From: JAWAPU01 sp038894275
GTDB lineage: Archaea; Nanobdellota; Nanobdellia; UBA10117
DNA length: 16,097 nt
Assembly: GCA_038894275.1 (NCBI GenBank)
Contig: JAWAPU010000009.1
Location: forward strand, 1-16,097
Direction: 5' to 3'
Below are positions 6,739-14,336 of the stretch, piece after piece (the first letter of the stretch is position 1; each line of letters opens with the position of its first letter). The position numbers and the translations under genes are program-made. The notes under the pieces are model-generated. The model was not told where the DNA came from, did no database searches, and saw only the letters and a program-made list of their open reading frames with translations.

Positions 6739-7827
6739 ATGGCTTACATTCCACAAACTATTAAACGCGAACGAACGCCCTCTCCTGTTGACGAAGAGTT
6801 AGAGAAGCTCTTAACAGCTAAAAAAGCGAGAATAAAAGTCGTAGGTGTTGGTGGTGCTGGAAATAATACTTTAAATAGAATAGCTGAAATTGGCATTGCG
6901 GGCATAGAAACGATAGCCGCAAATACTGATGCTCAAGACCTTTTAGCAACAATAGCGGATAAAAAGATTTTACTTGGAAAAGAATTAACGGGCGGACTTG
7001 GTGCAGGAAGTAATCCTAAAATAGGTGAAGATGCAGCAAAAGAAAATGAAGCAGATATAAAAGAAGCACTAAGAGACGCACATCTCGTTTTTGTTACGTG
7101 TGGTTTGGGAGGAGGCACTGGCACTGGCGCAGCTCCTGTAATCGCAGAAATTGCTAAAAAATTAGGAATTTTAACAGTAGGAGTTGTTACACTTCCATTT
7201 TCAGTGGAAGCACATAAACGATTTGAAAATGCGATGATGGGTTTAGAAAAGCTTCAAGATTTTACAGATACCCTAATCGTTATTCCAAATGACAAATTAT
7301 TGGAGATTGCGCCAGATTTACCTTTGCATACCGCATTTAAAGTTGCAGATGAAATTTTAACAAACGCCGTAAAAGGAATTGCAGAATTAATATCTAAACC
7401 AGGTTTAATAAACCTCGATTTTGCAGATGTTAAAACCGTAATGACTGGTGGCGGAATCGCAATGATTGGTGTAGGCGAATCAGATACGGAAAATAGAGCG
7501 ATAGAATCTGTCGAAAAAGCAATAAAAAGTCCTCTGCTAGATGTAGAAATTTCTGGCGCTACGGGCGCTCTTATTAATGTAACCGGTGGACCAAGTATGA
7601 CTCTTGCAGAAGCTAAAAAAGTGGTAGAAGCAGTAAGTATGAAATTATCCGAAAAAGCAACAGTGATATGGGGCGCACAAATAGCTCCTGAACTACAAAA
7701 TTCTATCAGAGCTTTATTAATTGTCACAGGAGTTAAAAGTGCACAAATTTTTGGACCTCAGAAAACACTGAAAAGCAAAAGAAAAGAGGATTTAGCAAAT
7801 ACTTTAGGTATAGAATTTATTGACTAA
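6739..7827 (+). CDS. ftsZ: Cell division protein FtsZ (archaeal FtsZ1 type)
   Basis: Tubulin-like GTPase that polymerises at midcell and organises the division ring. Seen: a short N-terminal extension, then KVVGVGGAGNN-like nucleotide binding (with GGAGNNTLNRI), the tubulin signature GGGTGTG (124-130), VTLPF, the guanine-contact region with ADEILTNAVKG, and the T7 loop NLDFAD (225-230) that completes the GTPase site of the neighbouring subunit. The closest remembered relative is Methanocaldococcus FtsZ1, sharing almost every motif in order. The frame continues upstream to a GTG at 6715 (370 residues), but I prefer the ATG at 6739 (362 residues), because the extra residues look unlike any FtsZ N terminus. 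The C terminus ends shortly after the core, without a long linker. No cell-wall genes surround it. Confidence 0.96.
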   Translation: MAYIPQTIKRERTPSPVDEELEKLLTAKKARIKVVGVGGAGNNTLNRIAEIGIAGIETIAANTDAQDLLATIADKKILLGKELTGGLGAGSNPKIGEDAAKENEADIKEALRDAHLVFVTCGLGGGTGTGAAPVIAEIAKKLGILTVGVVTLPFSVEAHKRFENAMMGLEKLQDFTDTLIVIPNDKLLEIAPDLPLHTAFKVADEILTNAVKGIAELISKPGLINLDFADVKTVMTGGGIAMIGVGESDTENRAIESVEKAIKSPLLDVEISGATGALINVTGGPSMTLAEAKKVVEAVSMKLSEKATVIWGAQIAPELQNSIRALLIVTGVKSAQIFGPQKTLKSKRKEDLANTLGIEFID

Positions 7828-7843
7828 AACTTTAAATTGCAAA

Positions 7844-7856
7844 AATTTTAAATTAA
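7844..7856 (+). promoter_or_regulatory. TATA-like box for the Memo gene
   Basis: An A/T stretch with TTTTAAAT is centred about 26 bases before the ATG at 7876 in the 48-base gap after ftsZ. The gap is A/T-rich throughout, so the exact element is uncertain, but the spacing fits the leaderless pattern of neighbouring genes. Confidence 0.4.
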
Positions 7857-7875
7857 TCAACTTTTTTAAATTAAA

Positions 7876-8640
7876 ATGAATGTAAGATTGCCTGCAGTAT
7901 CTAACCAATTTTACTCTGGTTCAAAAGAAAAATTAAAATTGCAAATTGAAGAATTTTTAAATAAAGCCAAAAATTTTAAAATTAAACCAAAGTGCATAAT
8001 TGTTCCACATGCAGGATATGAATATAGTGGGAAAATCGCTGCGTTTGGATACAAACAATTGTTAAATTTAACTAAAAAGAATTGGAAAATTATATTATTA
8101 GGCCCTTCCCATTATTTCTCTTTTTTTGGCGCAGTTTTTTCAAATTTTGAAATTTGGAGAACTCCTTTTGGTGACATCAAAGCGATACAGCCAAAAATTT
8201 CTGAGCAAATATTTGAATTTACAGAAGCGCATATACCCGAACATTGCTTAGAGGTGCAAATGCCTTTTTTACAGTACGTCTTAAAAAACATTGAAATCAT
8301 GCCTCTTTTATTAGGCGAAATTAATCCTCAAGATTTAGCTAAAGAAATAAATAGTTATTTAGATAAAAATACTCTATTGATAATAAGTTCTGATCTAAGT
8401 CATTATCATAGTTACAAGGATGCTTACAAAATAGATACTTTAACTAATAATATAATTTCAAATTTAGATATTGAGAATGCAAAACAAATCGAAGCTTGCG
8501 GTAAAACTGCGATTATAACAGGATTGTACCTCGCAAAGTTAAATAATTGGAAATGCAAACTTTTAGCTTATGCAAATTCTGGAGATATGACTAATGAAAA
8601 AAATAAAGTGGTGAGCTACAGCTCTTTTGCTTTTTATTAA
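7876..8640 (+). CDS. Memo family protein (AmmeMemoRadiSam system protein B)
   Basis: A 254-residue member of the Memo family, whose fold is related to non-haem-iron aromatic dioxygenases. Seen: VRLPAVSNQFYSG at the N terminus, PHAGYEYSG with H45, LGPSHY with H79, EHCLEVQMPFLQ (122-133), SSDLSHYH with H176 and ACGKTAI with C208. The human Memo metal ligands are two His and one Cys, which correspond to H45, H79 and C208, so the metal site looks intact. The biochemical reaction in archaea is not established. It is followed 52 bases later by the AMMECR1 protein, its usual genomic partner. The third usual partner, a radical SAM enzyme, is not in this window. Cytosolic, no membrane segments. Confidence 0.93.
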   Translation: MNVRLPAVSNQFYSGSKEKLKLQIEEFLNKAKNFKIKPKCIIVPHAGYEYSGKIAAFGYKQLLNLTKKNWKIILLGPSHYFSFFGAVFSNFEIWRTPFGDIKAIQPKISEQIFEFTEAHIPEHCLEVQMPFLQYVLKNIEIMPLLLGEINPQDLAKEINSYLDKNTLLIISSDLSHYHSYKDAYKIDTLTNNIISNLDIENAKQIEACGKTAIITGLYLAKLNNWKCKLLAYANSGDMTNEKNKVVSYSSFAFY

Positions 8641-8662
8641 ATAATTTTAGCAATATGACAAT

Positions 8663-8671
8663 ATTTATATA
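8663..8671 (+). promoter_or_regulatory. TATA box for the AMMECR1 gene
   Basis: ATTTATATA is centred about 26 bases before the ATG at 8693, in the 52-base gap after the Memo gene. It is among the best TATA matches in the window and suggests that AMMECR1 is transcribed on its own as a leaderless mRNA. Confidence 0.6.
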
Positions 8672-8692
8672 CCTCGGTTTAATTTAGTTCCT

Positions 8693-9244
8693 ATGTTATC
8701 TCCAAAAGAAAAAGAAGAAGCAATACGTTTAGCAAAAGTAGCAATAGCTCAAAAATTAGGTTTTGAAATAAATTTGCCAAAATTATCAAAATCTTTTCTT
8801 TGCAAAAATGGATGCTGTTTCGTAACTTTGTATAAAAATGAAGAATTGAGAGGTTGCATCGGAAGCTTTATTCAAAAACCTCTAGCCGAAGCAATAAAAG
8901 AAAACGCAATTTTAGCAGCGTTTTCTGATCCAAGATTTCCACCTTTAACTAGTAAAGACTTTTCAAATGTTAAAATCGAAATTTCAATTTTAAGCAATTT
9001 TAAAAAACTGAATTATAAATCTACGAGCGACTTATTGAAAAAACTCGCAAATTTAAAACCAGGGGTTATAATTTCGTATAGTGGAAAACAAGCAACTTTT
9101 TTGCCGCAAGTTTGGGAACAGTTGCAAGAACCTGCAGATTTCCTTTCACATTTATGCTTAAAAGCAAATTTAAATCCTTTTATTTGGAAAAATCGTAAAC
9201 TGGATATTTTAATTTATAAAGCAGAAATAATACAAGAAAAATAA
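8693..9244 (+). CDS. AMMECR1 domain protein (AmmeMemoRadiSam system protein A)
   Basis: A 183-residue single-domain AMMECR1 protein. Seen: the family hallmark LRGCIGS (52-58) with its conserved Cys, AFSDPRFPPL (77-86) after the helical stretch, EISIL (95-99), and late FLPQVWEQ plus FLSHLC, both conserved in the family. Three extra Cys (C37, C41, C42) lie before the core motif. The LRGCIG Cys has been viewed as possibly catalytic, but the reaction is unknown. The recurrent genomic link with Memo and a radical SAM enzyme suggests a shared modification pathway; that is inference. It runs convergent to dinB, with stop codons only 2 bases apart. Confidence 0.93.
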   Translation: MLSPKEKEEAIRLAKVAIAQKLGFEINLPKLSKSFLCKNGCCFVTLYKNEELRGCIGSFIQKPLAEAIKENAILAAFSDPRFPPLTSKDFSNVKIEISILSNFKKLNYKSTSDLLKKLANLKPGVIISYSGKQATFLPQVWEQLQEPADFLSHLCLKANLNPFIWKNRKLDILIYKAEIIQEK

Positions 9245-9246
9245 GT

Positions 9247-10299
9247 TTAAAGGGCATTATCGATTTTTATCAATTTTGAAACATAAAAACCAATCAATCT
9301 AACAGGTCTAGGGTCTTTTAAAAGAGGTAAAATTAATTTTCGCGCTATAATTTGTGCAGTGGCCATATCTCTTTGATTTGTTTTTAGCGTCTGACTTTTA
9401 GATGTGGTGAAGAAATCTGAATATCTGATTTTGACTGTAATGGTTTTATAAGCATAATTTTGAGATTTCAAGTCATTTATTGTTTCATTTATTAATTTGC
9501 CTAAAGTAACTAAAATTTTCTTTTTGTCTTTTGTATCTTTATCAAAGGTTATTTGTCTTCCAATAGATTTTGGCTCCCAATTTTCTAAAACAGGACTTTC
9601 ATCAATGCCGCATGCTTCATTATAAAGTACCAATCCATTCTTGCCAAAAATTTCAATTAATTTTTCTTTACCGTAATTTCTCAAATCTTTTATAGTGTAT
9701 ACGCCTAACGAATTTAAAATTGCTTTCGTCTTTGGTCCAACACCCAAAAGTTCATCTACGTCTAACGGTGCTAAAAAGTTTAAAATTTGATCCTCTTTTA
9801 CAATCGTTAAACCATCTGGCTTTTGTCTGTTTGCCGCTATTTTTGCCACAAGTTTATTTGGTGCTATCCCTATCGAACAAGTTAGTCTTCTTTTTTCTTT
9901 TAATTCTTTTTTTATTTTTTTAGCTAAATCGATGGCATCTGAATAATTCTTACATTTTTCAGAAACGTCTAAATAAAACTCATCAATTCCTCCTATTTCA
10001 AATTTATTTGCATATTTTTTAAAAATTTTCTGACATTCTATTGATTCGTTGACGTATTTAGGCATATTAACCGGAAGAAAAACACATTGCGGACATTTTC
10101 TGTATGCTATTGAAATTGGCATGCCGCTTTTAATACCATATTTTCGCGCTTCATAGTTACAAGTAGAAACCACGCCTCTGCCTTTTCCGCCTTTTGGGTC
10201 AGCGCCTATTACTACTGGCTTACTTTTAAGCTCAGGATTATCTCTTATCTCTACAGACGCAAAAAAAGCATCTAAATCTATGTGAAGTATTATTCTCAT
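9247..10299 (-). CDS. dinB: Y-family DNA polymerase IV (DinB/Dpo4-like)
   Basis: Translesion DNA polymerase that copies past damaged bases with low fidelity. Seen: palm start HIDLDAFFASVE with catalytic D8, steric-gate aromatic F13, GRGVVSTCNYEARKYGI (40-56), second catalytic pair D106/E107 in GIDEFYLDV, SIGIAPNKLVAKIA, GVGPKT (thumb helix-hairpin-helix), and little finger starting near KSIGRQITF. Length (350) is normal. Odd: the usual SIDE-A is GIDE-F, and the C terminus ends right after VSKL with no QxxLxxFF-type PCNA-binding tail, unlike Dpo4. The start ATG is 52 bases from the divergent neighbour, and both appear to use one TATA box in the gap. Confidence 0.95.
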   Translation of the reverse strand: MRIILHIDLDAFFASVEIRDNPELKSKPVVIGADPKGGKGRGVVSTCNYEARKYGIKSGMPISIAYRKCPQCVFLPVNMPKYVNESIECQKIFKKYANKFEIGGIDEFYLDVSEKCKNYSDAIDLAKKIKKELKEKRRLTCSIGIAPNKLVAKIAANRQKPDGLTIVKEDQILNFLAPLDVDELLGVGPKTKAILNSLGVYTIKDLRNYGKEKLIEIFGKNGLVLYNEACGIDESPVLENWEPKSIGRQITFDKDTKDKKKILVTLGKLINETINDLKSQNYAYKTITVKIRYSDFFTTSKSQTLKTNQRDMATAQIIARKLILPLLKDPRPVRLIGFYVSKLIKIDNAL

Positions 10300-10322
10300 C
10301 TTTTAGTTATTAATTCGCAACC

Positions 10323-10330
10323 TTTAAATT
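10323..10330. promoter_or_regulatory. Shared TATA box between two divergent genes
   Basis: TTTAAATT is centred about 25 bases before the plus-strand ATG at 10352 and about 27-28 bases before the minus-strand ATG at 10299. The core TTTAAA is a palindrome and can be read in either direction. No other good TATA candidate exists in the 52-base gap, so one element probably fires both ways. Confidence 0.5.
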
Positions 10331-10351
10331 TTTTTACTGCTTATTCGTACA

Positions 10352-10864
10352 ATGGAAAATTCAAAAGAAAATTTTACTAAAGCATACACCAAACTGCAAA
10401 AATTGCCTTTAAAAAGCGAGCATTTGAATAACTATTTAATAAATAATAACATTGGACCTAACTCCGGAATCATACTTTCTGCAATGATGCAAGTGATATA
10501 TTTTAATAAAAATAAAATTGATGTAATTATACCACAAAGATATAGAAAGCAAATCGATTTTATAGGCGCGTATTTGAGTGGTACCGCCGGAAAACCATTA
10601 ATTGTCAAGATTAATGGGGGAGATTTAGGAGATTATGCTTTTAAAGAGGTAAATTATGTTAAAGCAGAAGTGCATTGTGGTGCTGGCAAATATTTTGGAA
10701 ATGGCGCAAAAAATTCAGAGTTTTATATAACCGGCAACATCGAAATGCCCGCTTTTCAAAACGCACAAAATTGCATCCTTAAGTGCGAATTGCGTTCGGT
10801 CCTCGAACTTTGTAAAAAATATGTTGGGAAAAATTGCAAATTTTATAATATTAAAAAATTTTAA
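10352..10864 (+). CDS. Unrecognised protein with approximately 20-residue Gly-rich repeats (beta-helix-like)
   Basis: I do not recognise this 170-residue protein. Residues 1-75 look mixed alpha/beta. Residues 84-143 contain three units of about 19-20 residues, starting VKINGGDLGDYAF, AEVHCGAGKYFGNG and FYITGNIEMPAF. Each has a short beta strand, a Gly turn and a hydrophobic repeat position. This resembles the GXGXG right-handed beta-helix of GltB and FwdC C-terminal domains; that is pattern similarity only. Five Cys occur in the last 62 residues (C109, C141, C145, C154, C162), enough for a metal site or disulfides. No signal peptide or membrane helix. It diverges from dinB and converges on the orphan gene at 10872 with 7 bases between stops. 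A real gene is supported by the well-spaced TATA box and by length. Confidence 0.8.
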   Translation: MENSKENFTKAYTKLQKLPLKSEHLNNYLINNNIGPNSGIILSAMMQVIYFNKNKIDVIIPQRYRKQIDFIGAYLSGTAGKPLIVKINGGDLGDYAFKEVNYVKAEVHCGAGKYFGNGAKNSEFYITGNIEMPAFQNAQNCILKCELRSVLELCKKYVGKNCKFYNIKKF

Positions 10865-10871
10865 AATTTTA

Positions 10872-11168
10872 TTAGTAATGATGTTCAAAATAGTTTTCTT
10901 TTATGCTTTCTTCTAAATTTTGTATGGCGAGATTTGTATGAATAATTTTTTCCGGGCGACGGTCGTACATATTAAAGTCGCTGTTAACTTCAAATTCGCG
11001 TTTTTGATTGTTTCTAATATGCCTTTTTACATAGGATAAAACTTTTTCTATGTCGTCTGTTGAATATCTTTGCTTTTGAGGGATCTCGTACGTTTCTTCC
11101 GCAGGTATTTTTTGAGCCATTTCTGTCACGATTTTTTCAAAAGTTTGTGGTGATATTATATTTGCCAT
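10872..11168 (-). CDS. Small charged orphan protein
   Basis: A 98-residue soluble protein with no family I recognise. It begins with a helical, amphipathic segment (residues 5-20), contains a Lys/Arg-rich middle (about 48-60, with VKRHIRNNQKREF), and ends in an acidic helix with EHHY at the C terminus. No Cys, membrane segment or known motif is seen. The basic middle could bind nucleic acid, but nothing proves it. A good TATA box lies 27 bases before the ATG, which argues for a real, separately expressed gene. Its stop converges with the repeat protein at 10864. Confidence 0.65.
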   Translation of the reverse strand: MANIISPQTFEKIVTEMAQKIPAEETYEIPQKQRYSTDDIEKVLSYVKRHIRNNQKREFEVNSDFNMYDRRPEKIIHTNLAIQNLEESIKENYFEHHY

Positions 11169-11190
11169 TCTTCGAATTTTTTTAAATTTC

Positions 11191-11198
11191 TTTATAAA
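11191..11198 (-). promoter_or_regulatory. TATA box for the 98-residue orphan gene
   Basis: TTTATAAA is centred about 27 bases before the ATG at 11168. It is a full palindromic TATA match, and the spacing implies a leaderless transcript. Confidence 0.6.
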
Positions 11199-11228
11199 CT
11201 ATTGTTTGGTATAAAATATATTGCACGG

Positions 11229-12542
11229 TTAAGGCGCTATTCGTTCAGGGTCTCTTGGAAACATTACCGCTTCTCTAATATTTTGCAAATTTAGCATGAA
11301 TTGTGTCACCCGATCTATACCCATACCAAAACCACCGTGTGGCGGAGCACCATACTTAAATGGCTCAAAATAAAATTCAAAATCTTCTAATTTTAGACCT
11401 TTTTCTTTTATTTGCTCTTTTAAAATTTCATATCTGTGCTCTCTTTGCGCATTTGTAGCAATTTCTTGTCCTTTATATTCCAAATCAGCAACTCTGCCAA
11501 AATTTCCTTCTCTCATGGAATAAAATTTGCACACGTCTAAATGCCAGGGAAATTTATAAAGAAAATACGCTTCTGAATTGTATTTGTTAGCTACTACTTC
11601 TCCAAGTAATTTTTCGTCTTCTGTACCTATATCTTCGCCATGCTTTATTTTGGATCCGGCCTGTTGTAACAATTTTATGGCTTCAGAGTAAGAGATTCTA
11701 GGTAAAGGCAATTTTAATTCGTCTAATTTAACATTTAGCAATTTTAATTCAGCTTTACAATTTTCTTTGACAAATTTAATAGCATGCGCTAAAACGCCTT
11801 CTGAAATTTTTAAAACATCGTCTAAATTTTTTATAAAACTTAATTCTACATCTAAATGAGTAAATTCGGATAAATGTCGTACCGTATGAGATACTTCTGC
11901 TCTAAAAGATGGCCCAATTTCAAATGTGCGGTCAAAACCAGCTAATTGAGCCATTTGTTTGTAAAACTGTTGTGATTGTGCTAAATATGCTTTTTTATCG
12001 TAATATTTAATTGGAAATAAAGTAGCTCCACCTTCTGCTCCCATTCCAATAATTTTTGGAGTTTGGATTTCTATAAATCCGTTGTTTGTCAAAAATTCGC
12101 GAATTGCTTGACAAATTTTTGCACGTATTTTAAATATGGCCAAATTTCTTGGGTTTCTCAAATCTAAAATTCGCCAATCTAATCTTTTCGACAAATCAGT
12201 TTCTATTTTGCCGCTAAAATCGATTGGTAGTTTTGGGTCTGCTTTAGAAACTATTTGAAATTCTTCCAATTCTAATTCGTTATCTCCGCTTTTTAATTTA
12301 GATTTTTTGATTTTACCAGACACTAGAATAACAGATTCGTTAGGCAATTTTTCTAAATTTTTTATTAGATCTTCTTTAGTTACAAGCACTTGTAGATAAC
12401 CAGATCTATCTCTTAATTTAATAAATAAAATTTTGCCAAGATTTCTTATTTCTTCAGCCCAACCTGCGGCTATAAAATTTTCGCCAATCTTTAATTTTTG
12501 AGCTTCTACACAATACTTTCTTTGGCTAAAGTCAATTGACAT
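11229..12542 (-). CDS. aspS: Aspartyl-tRNA synthetase, archaeal/eukaryotic type
   Basis: Class IIb synthetase that charges tRNA-Asp with aspartate. Seen: N-terminal OB-fold anticodon-binding domain (about 15-105) with AGWAEEIRNLG, RLDWRILDLRNPRNLAIF (120-137, motif 1 region), GAEGGATLFP (168-177), motif 2 GPSFRAE with R214, RHLSEFTHLD, QEI and QREHR in the active site, and motif 3 GGFGMGIDRV with R411. Length 437 is normal and there is no bacterial GAD insert. Odd: the residue aligned with Trp26 of Thermococcus AspRS, linked with rejecting tRNA-Asn, is E30 here. The enzyme might therefore also charge tRNA-Asn, with later amidation by GatCAB; no gat genes are visible here. The start is supported by a TATA-like box 26 bases upstream. 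Confidence 0.96.
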   Translation of the reverse strand: MSIDFSQRKYCVEAQKLKIGENFIAAGWAEEIRNLGKILFIKLRDRSGYLQVLVTKEDLIKNLEKLPNESVILVSGKIKKSKLKSGDNELELEEFQIVSKADPKLPIDFSGKIETDLSKRLDWRILDLRNPRNLAIFKIRAKICQAIREFLTNNGFIEIQTPKIIGMGAEGGATLFPIKYYDKKAYLAQSQQFYKQMAQLAGFDRTFEIGPSFRAEVSHTVRHLSEFTHLDVELSFIKNLDDVLKISEGVLAHAIKFVKENCKAELKLLNVKLDELKLPLPRISYSEAIKLLQQAGSKIKHGEDIGTEDEKLLGEVVANKYNSEAYFLYKFPWHLDVCKFYSMREGNFGRVADLEYKGQEIATNAQREHRYEILKEQIKEKGLKLEDFEFYFEPFKYGAPPHGGFGMGIDRVTQFMLNLQNIREAVMFPRDPERIAP

Positions 12543-12563
12543 AAATTTTAACCAAACTTTTTA

Positions 12564-12572
12564 ATTTTAAAT
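12564..12572 (-). promoter_or_regulatory. TATA-like box for aspS
   Basis: ATTTAAAAT on the minus strand is centred 26 bases before the ATG at 12542, in the 44-base gap after the pseudouridine synthase gene. The spacing matches the other leaderless starts in the window. Confidence 0.5.
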
Positions 12573-12586
12573 GTTATGGTATTCGA

Positions 12587-13387
12587 TTATTTGATATATT
12601 TACTGCTTTTAAGCACAAGGTATTTTTTAAGCCTGTCCAATTCCTTTTTTGTTAAAAACCTCCACTTTCCAACAGGTAAGTCGCCAAGTTGCAAGGTTCC
12701 TATTTGTATTCTTTTAAGCGAAAGAACGGGATAGCCTACTGTAGCACAAATTCGCCTCACCTCTCTTTTTCTACCTTCTGCAATTTTAATAACTAAAACA
12801 GAATAGCCTTTTTTACCCCTTCCTAAAATTCTTACTTTCGCAGGTTGGCTTTTATATTCTTCTACTATTTTGCCGTTTTCTTTAACTTTTATATAAACGC
12901 CATGCTCTATTTTTTTAATTGCTTTATTAGAAATTATGCCTTTAACTTTTGCGATATATACTTTTCGGACTCTGTAACGGGGGTGAGTAAGATTTAGAGC
13001 AAAATCGCCGTCATTTGTAAATAAAAGCAAACCTTCTGTATTATAATCAAGCCTTCCGACATTAAACAAGCTATTAAATTCTTCTTCGTTCAATTTTTCT
13101 TTATTTATGGAATGTTCTTTTAATAAATCATACGCCAATTTTCTTCCTTTAGAGTCCGATTTTGCAACTAAATAACCAATCGGTTTGTTTAGCATAATGT
13201 ATAATTTTTTAGAAATTGGGCGAATTGTTTTTCCATCAACTTCGACAATATCTTTATTTGGATTTATTCTCGCTCCTAATTTAGCAGTTTGTTTATTAAT
13301 TTTTACTTTTCCTGCTTTAATTAACTCCTCGGCTTTTCTTCTACTAGTTGCTAATCCCGTTCTAGCTAAATAAACTTGTAGCCTCAT
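12587..13387 (-). CDS. RsuA/RluB-family pseudouridine synthase (bacterial type)
   Basis: rRNA pseudouridine synthase that isomerises a uridine in ribosomal RNA. Seen: N-terminal S4 RNA-binding domain (about 1-60, MRLQVYLARTGLATSRRKAE), linker LNKPIGYLV, catalytic signature GRLDYNTEGLLLFTNDG with Asp114, THPRYRVRKVYIAKVKG (substrate loop with Tyr), and EGRKREVRRI followed by a W-containing C terminus. These motifs in order define RsuA/RluB/RluF enzymes, which act on 16S or large-subunit rRNA. The family is bacterial and uncommon in archaea, so transfer is likely, although base composition here matches the neighbours. Which uridine is modified cannot be told. Four bases separate it from the upstream V4R-like gene; a good TATA box inside that gene's end may also drive it alone. 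Confidence 0.93.
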   Translation of the reverse strand: MRLQVYLARTGLATSRRKAEELIKAGKVKINKQTAKLGARINPNKDIVEVDGKTIRPISKKLYIMLNKPIGYLVAKSDSKGRKLAYDLLKEHSINKEKLNEEEFNSLFNVGRLDYNTEGLLLFTNDGDFALNLTHPRYRVRKVYIAKVKGIISNKAIKKIEHGVYIKVKENGKIVEEYKSQPAKVRILGRGKKGYSVLVIKIAEGRKREVRRICATVGYPVLSLKRIQIGTLQLGDLPVGKWRFLTKKELDRLKKYLVLKSSKYIK

Positions 13388-13391
13388 GTAT

Positions 13392-14336
13392 TTAATAATT
13401 CAAAAGCCTATATAAACGTGCTGTAAATGATTCCGAAAAACTTTTTGCTTCATGACCTAAAATGCCTATGCCGTCATATTCTGCACAAAGATTTTGGAGT
13501 TTTGTTAGATAATTGAGTACTTTGTTTTCCCATCCTTCGCCTAAAGACGTCGAAAATGGCTCTAAATGAGTTAAGACTAAAACAGGCACGCTGTTTTTGT
13601 TTTTAATTTTTTCTTCTATGAAAAAATTCCTAGGTAAAGCATATAATTCGTGATCTATTCTAGAAGGAGATATTGTTAAAATGTCCTGCTTTTTTTCAGT
13701 TTCGTTCACCATTATTATCTGAGCAAATTTATCGAGTTTTTCTTTATATTTTTCCGCCAATATTTTTGGATGAGTCGGCGTTATTATCACAACTCGATAT
13801 TCCGAACTTTCTAACAATTTGTTTACAATTTTTTCCAAGCGGTCATTAGAGGTGATGTTTATTTTATTCAAACAGACTTTTAAGTTTTTTAAGTCAATTT
13901 TTTTATCCGAACTAGACGGTTGTGATAAATCAAAACTGTACTTCTGTTCCACTGAAAAAGTAACCTTTTCTTCATTTTCTAAAATTTTTTGCGCACACCA
14001 ATATCCGCCATAGGTACCAATAAACAAGCCTTCAAGGATTCCTTTTGCAAAAGGTCTTTCCGGGTATTCTTCATTAAACAAATTATTTGCTGTAACTGAT
14101 ATAACATCTTCCTCTTTTTTAAAACTTAATTCTGAAAAACCATGCGTACGCCAAATTTGACAAAGCTCTTCCAAAGTAGATTTTTTGCTAAGATACTCTT
14201 TGGCTATGGCAATTCCAGTCGCTAAGCCCATTTTTTCAAAAAATTCTTTAGCATCATCCGCGTCTAACTTGCTTTTTATTATTTTTTGCTGTAGCAGTAA
14301 TGCATTTACTGGCAACGTAATGATTTGGGCTACCAT
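13392..14336 (-). CDS. V4R-like N-terminal domain protein, candidate partner of the adjacent Ras-like GTPase
   Basis: A 314-residue soluble protein. The N-terminal half (about 25-130) follows the V4R pattern. A helix EFFEKMGLATGIAIAKEYL is followed by STLEELCQIWRTHGFSELSF, a strand with EDVISVTANNLF, and RPFAKGILEGLF, where V4R proteins have 'C.f..Gil.Gl'. V4R shares its fold with TRAPP subunit Bet3, part of the Rab activation complex. The C-terminal half (about 175-314) alternates strands and helices (RVVIITPTHP, VPVLVLTHLEPF, GIGILGHE) like a RecA/DUF835-type domain but has no Walker A. I favour ATG at 14336, overlapping the GTPase stop as TAATG; a GTG at 14342 would add two residues. Coupled translation suggests joint function. 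The V4R assignment is motif-level and unproven. Confidence 0.72.
   Translation of the reverse strand: MVAQIITLPVNALLLQQKIIKSKLDADDAKEFFEKMGLATGIAIAKEYLSKKSTLEELCQIWRTHGFSELSFKKEEDVISVTANNLFNEEYPERPFAKGILEGLFIGTYGGYWCAQKILENEEKVTFSVEQKYSFDLSQPSSSDKKIDLKNLKVCLNKINITSNDRLEKIVNKLLESSEYRVVIITPTHPKILAEKYKEKLDKFAQIIMVNETEKKQDILTISPSRIDHELYALPRNFFIEEKIKNKNSVPVLVLTHLEPFSTSLGEGWENKVLNYLTKLQNLCAEYDGIGILGHEAKSFSESFTARLYRLLNY
13407..13416 (-). promoter_or_regulatory. TATA box for the pseudouridine synthase, inside upstream gene
   Basis: TTTATATAGG on the minus strand is centred about 25 bases before the ATG at 13387. It lies within the last codons of the V4R-like gene, so the pseudouridine synthase can be expressed separately from the GTPase operon. 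Confidence 0.6.

Noticed and set aside
7254..7727. 157-codon minus-strand open frame inside ftsZ
   Set aside because: It is antisense to a highly conserved gene and lacks any recognisable domain; such frames arise from codon bias.
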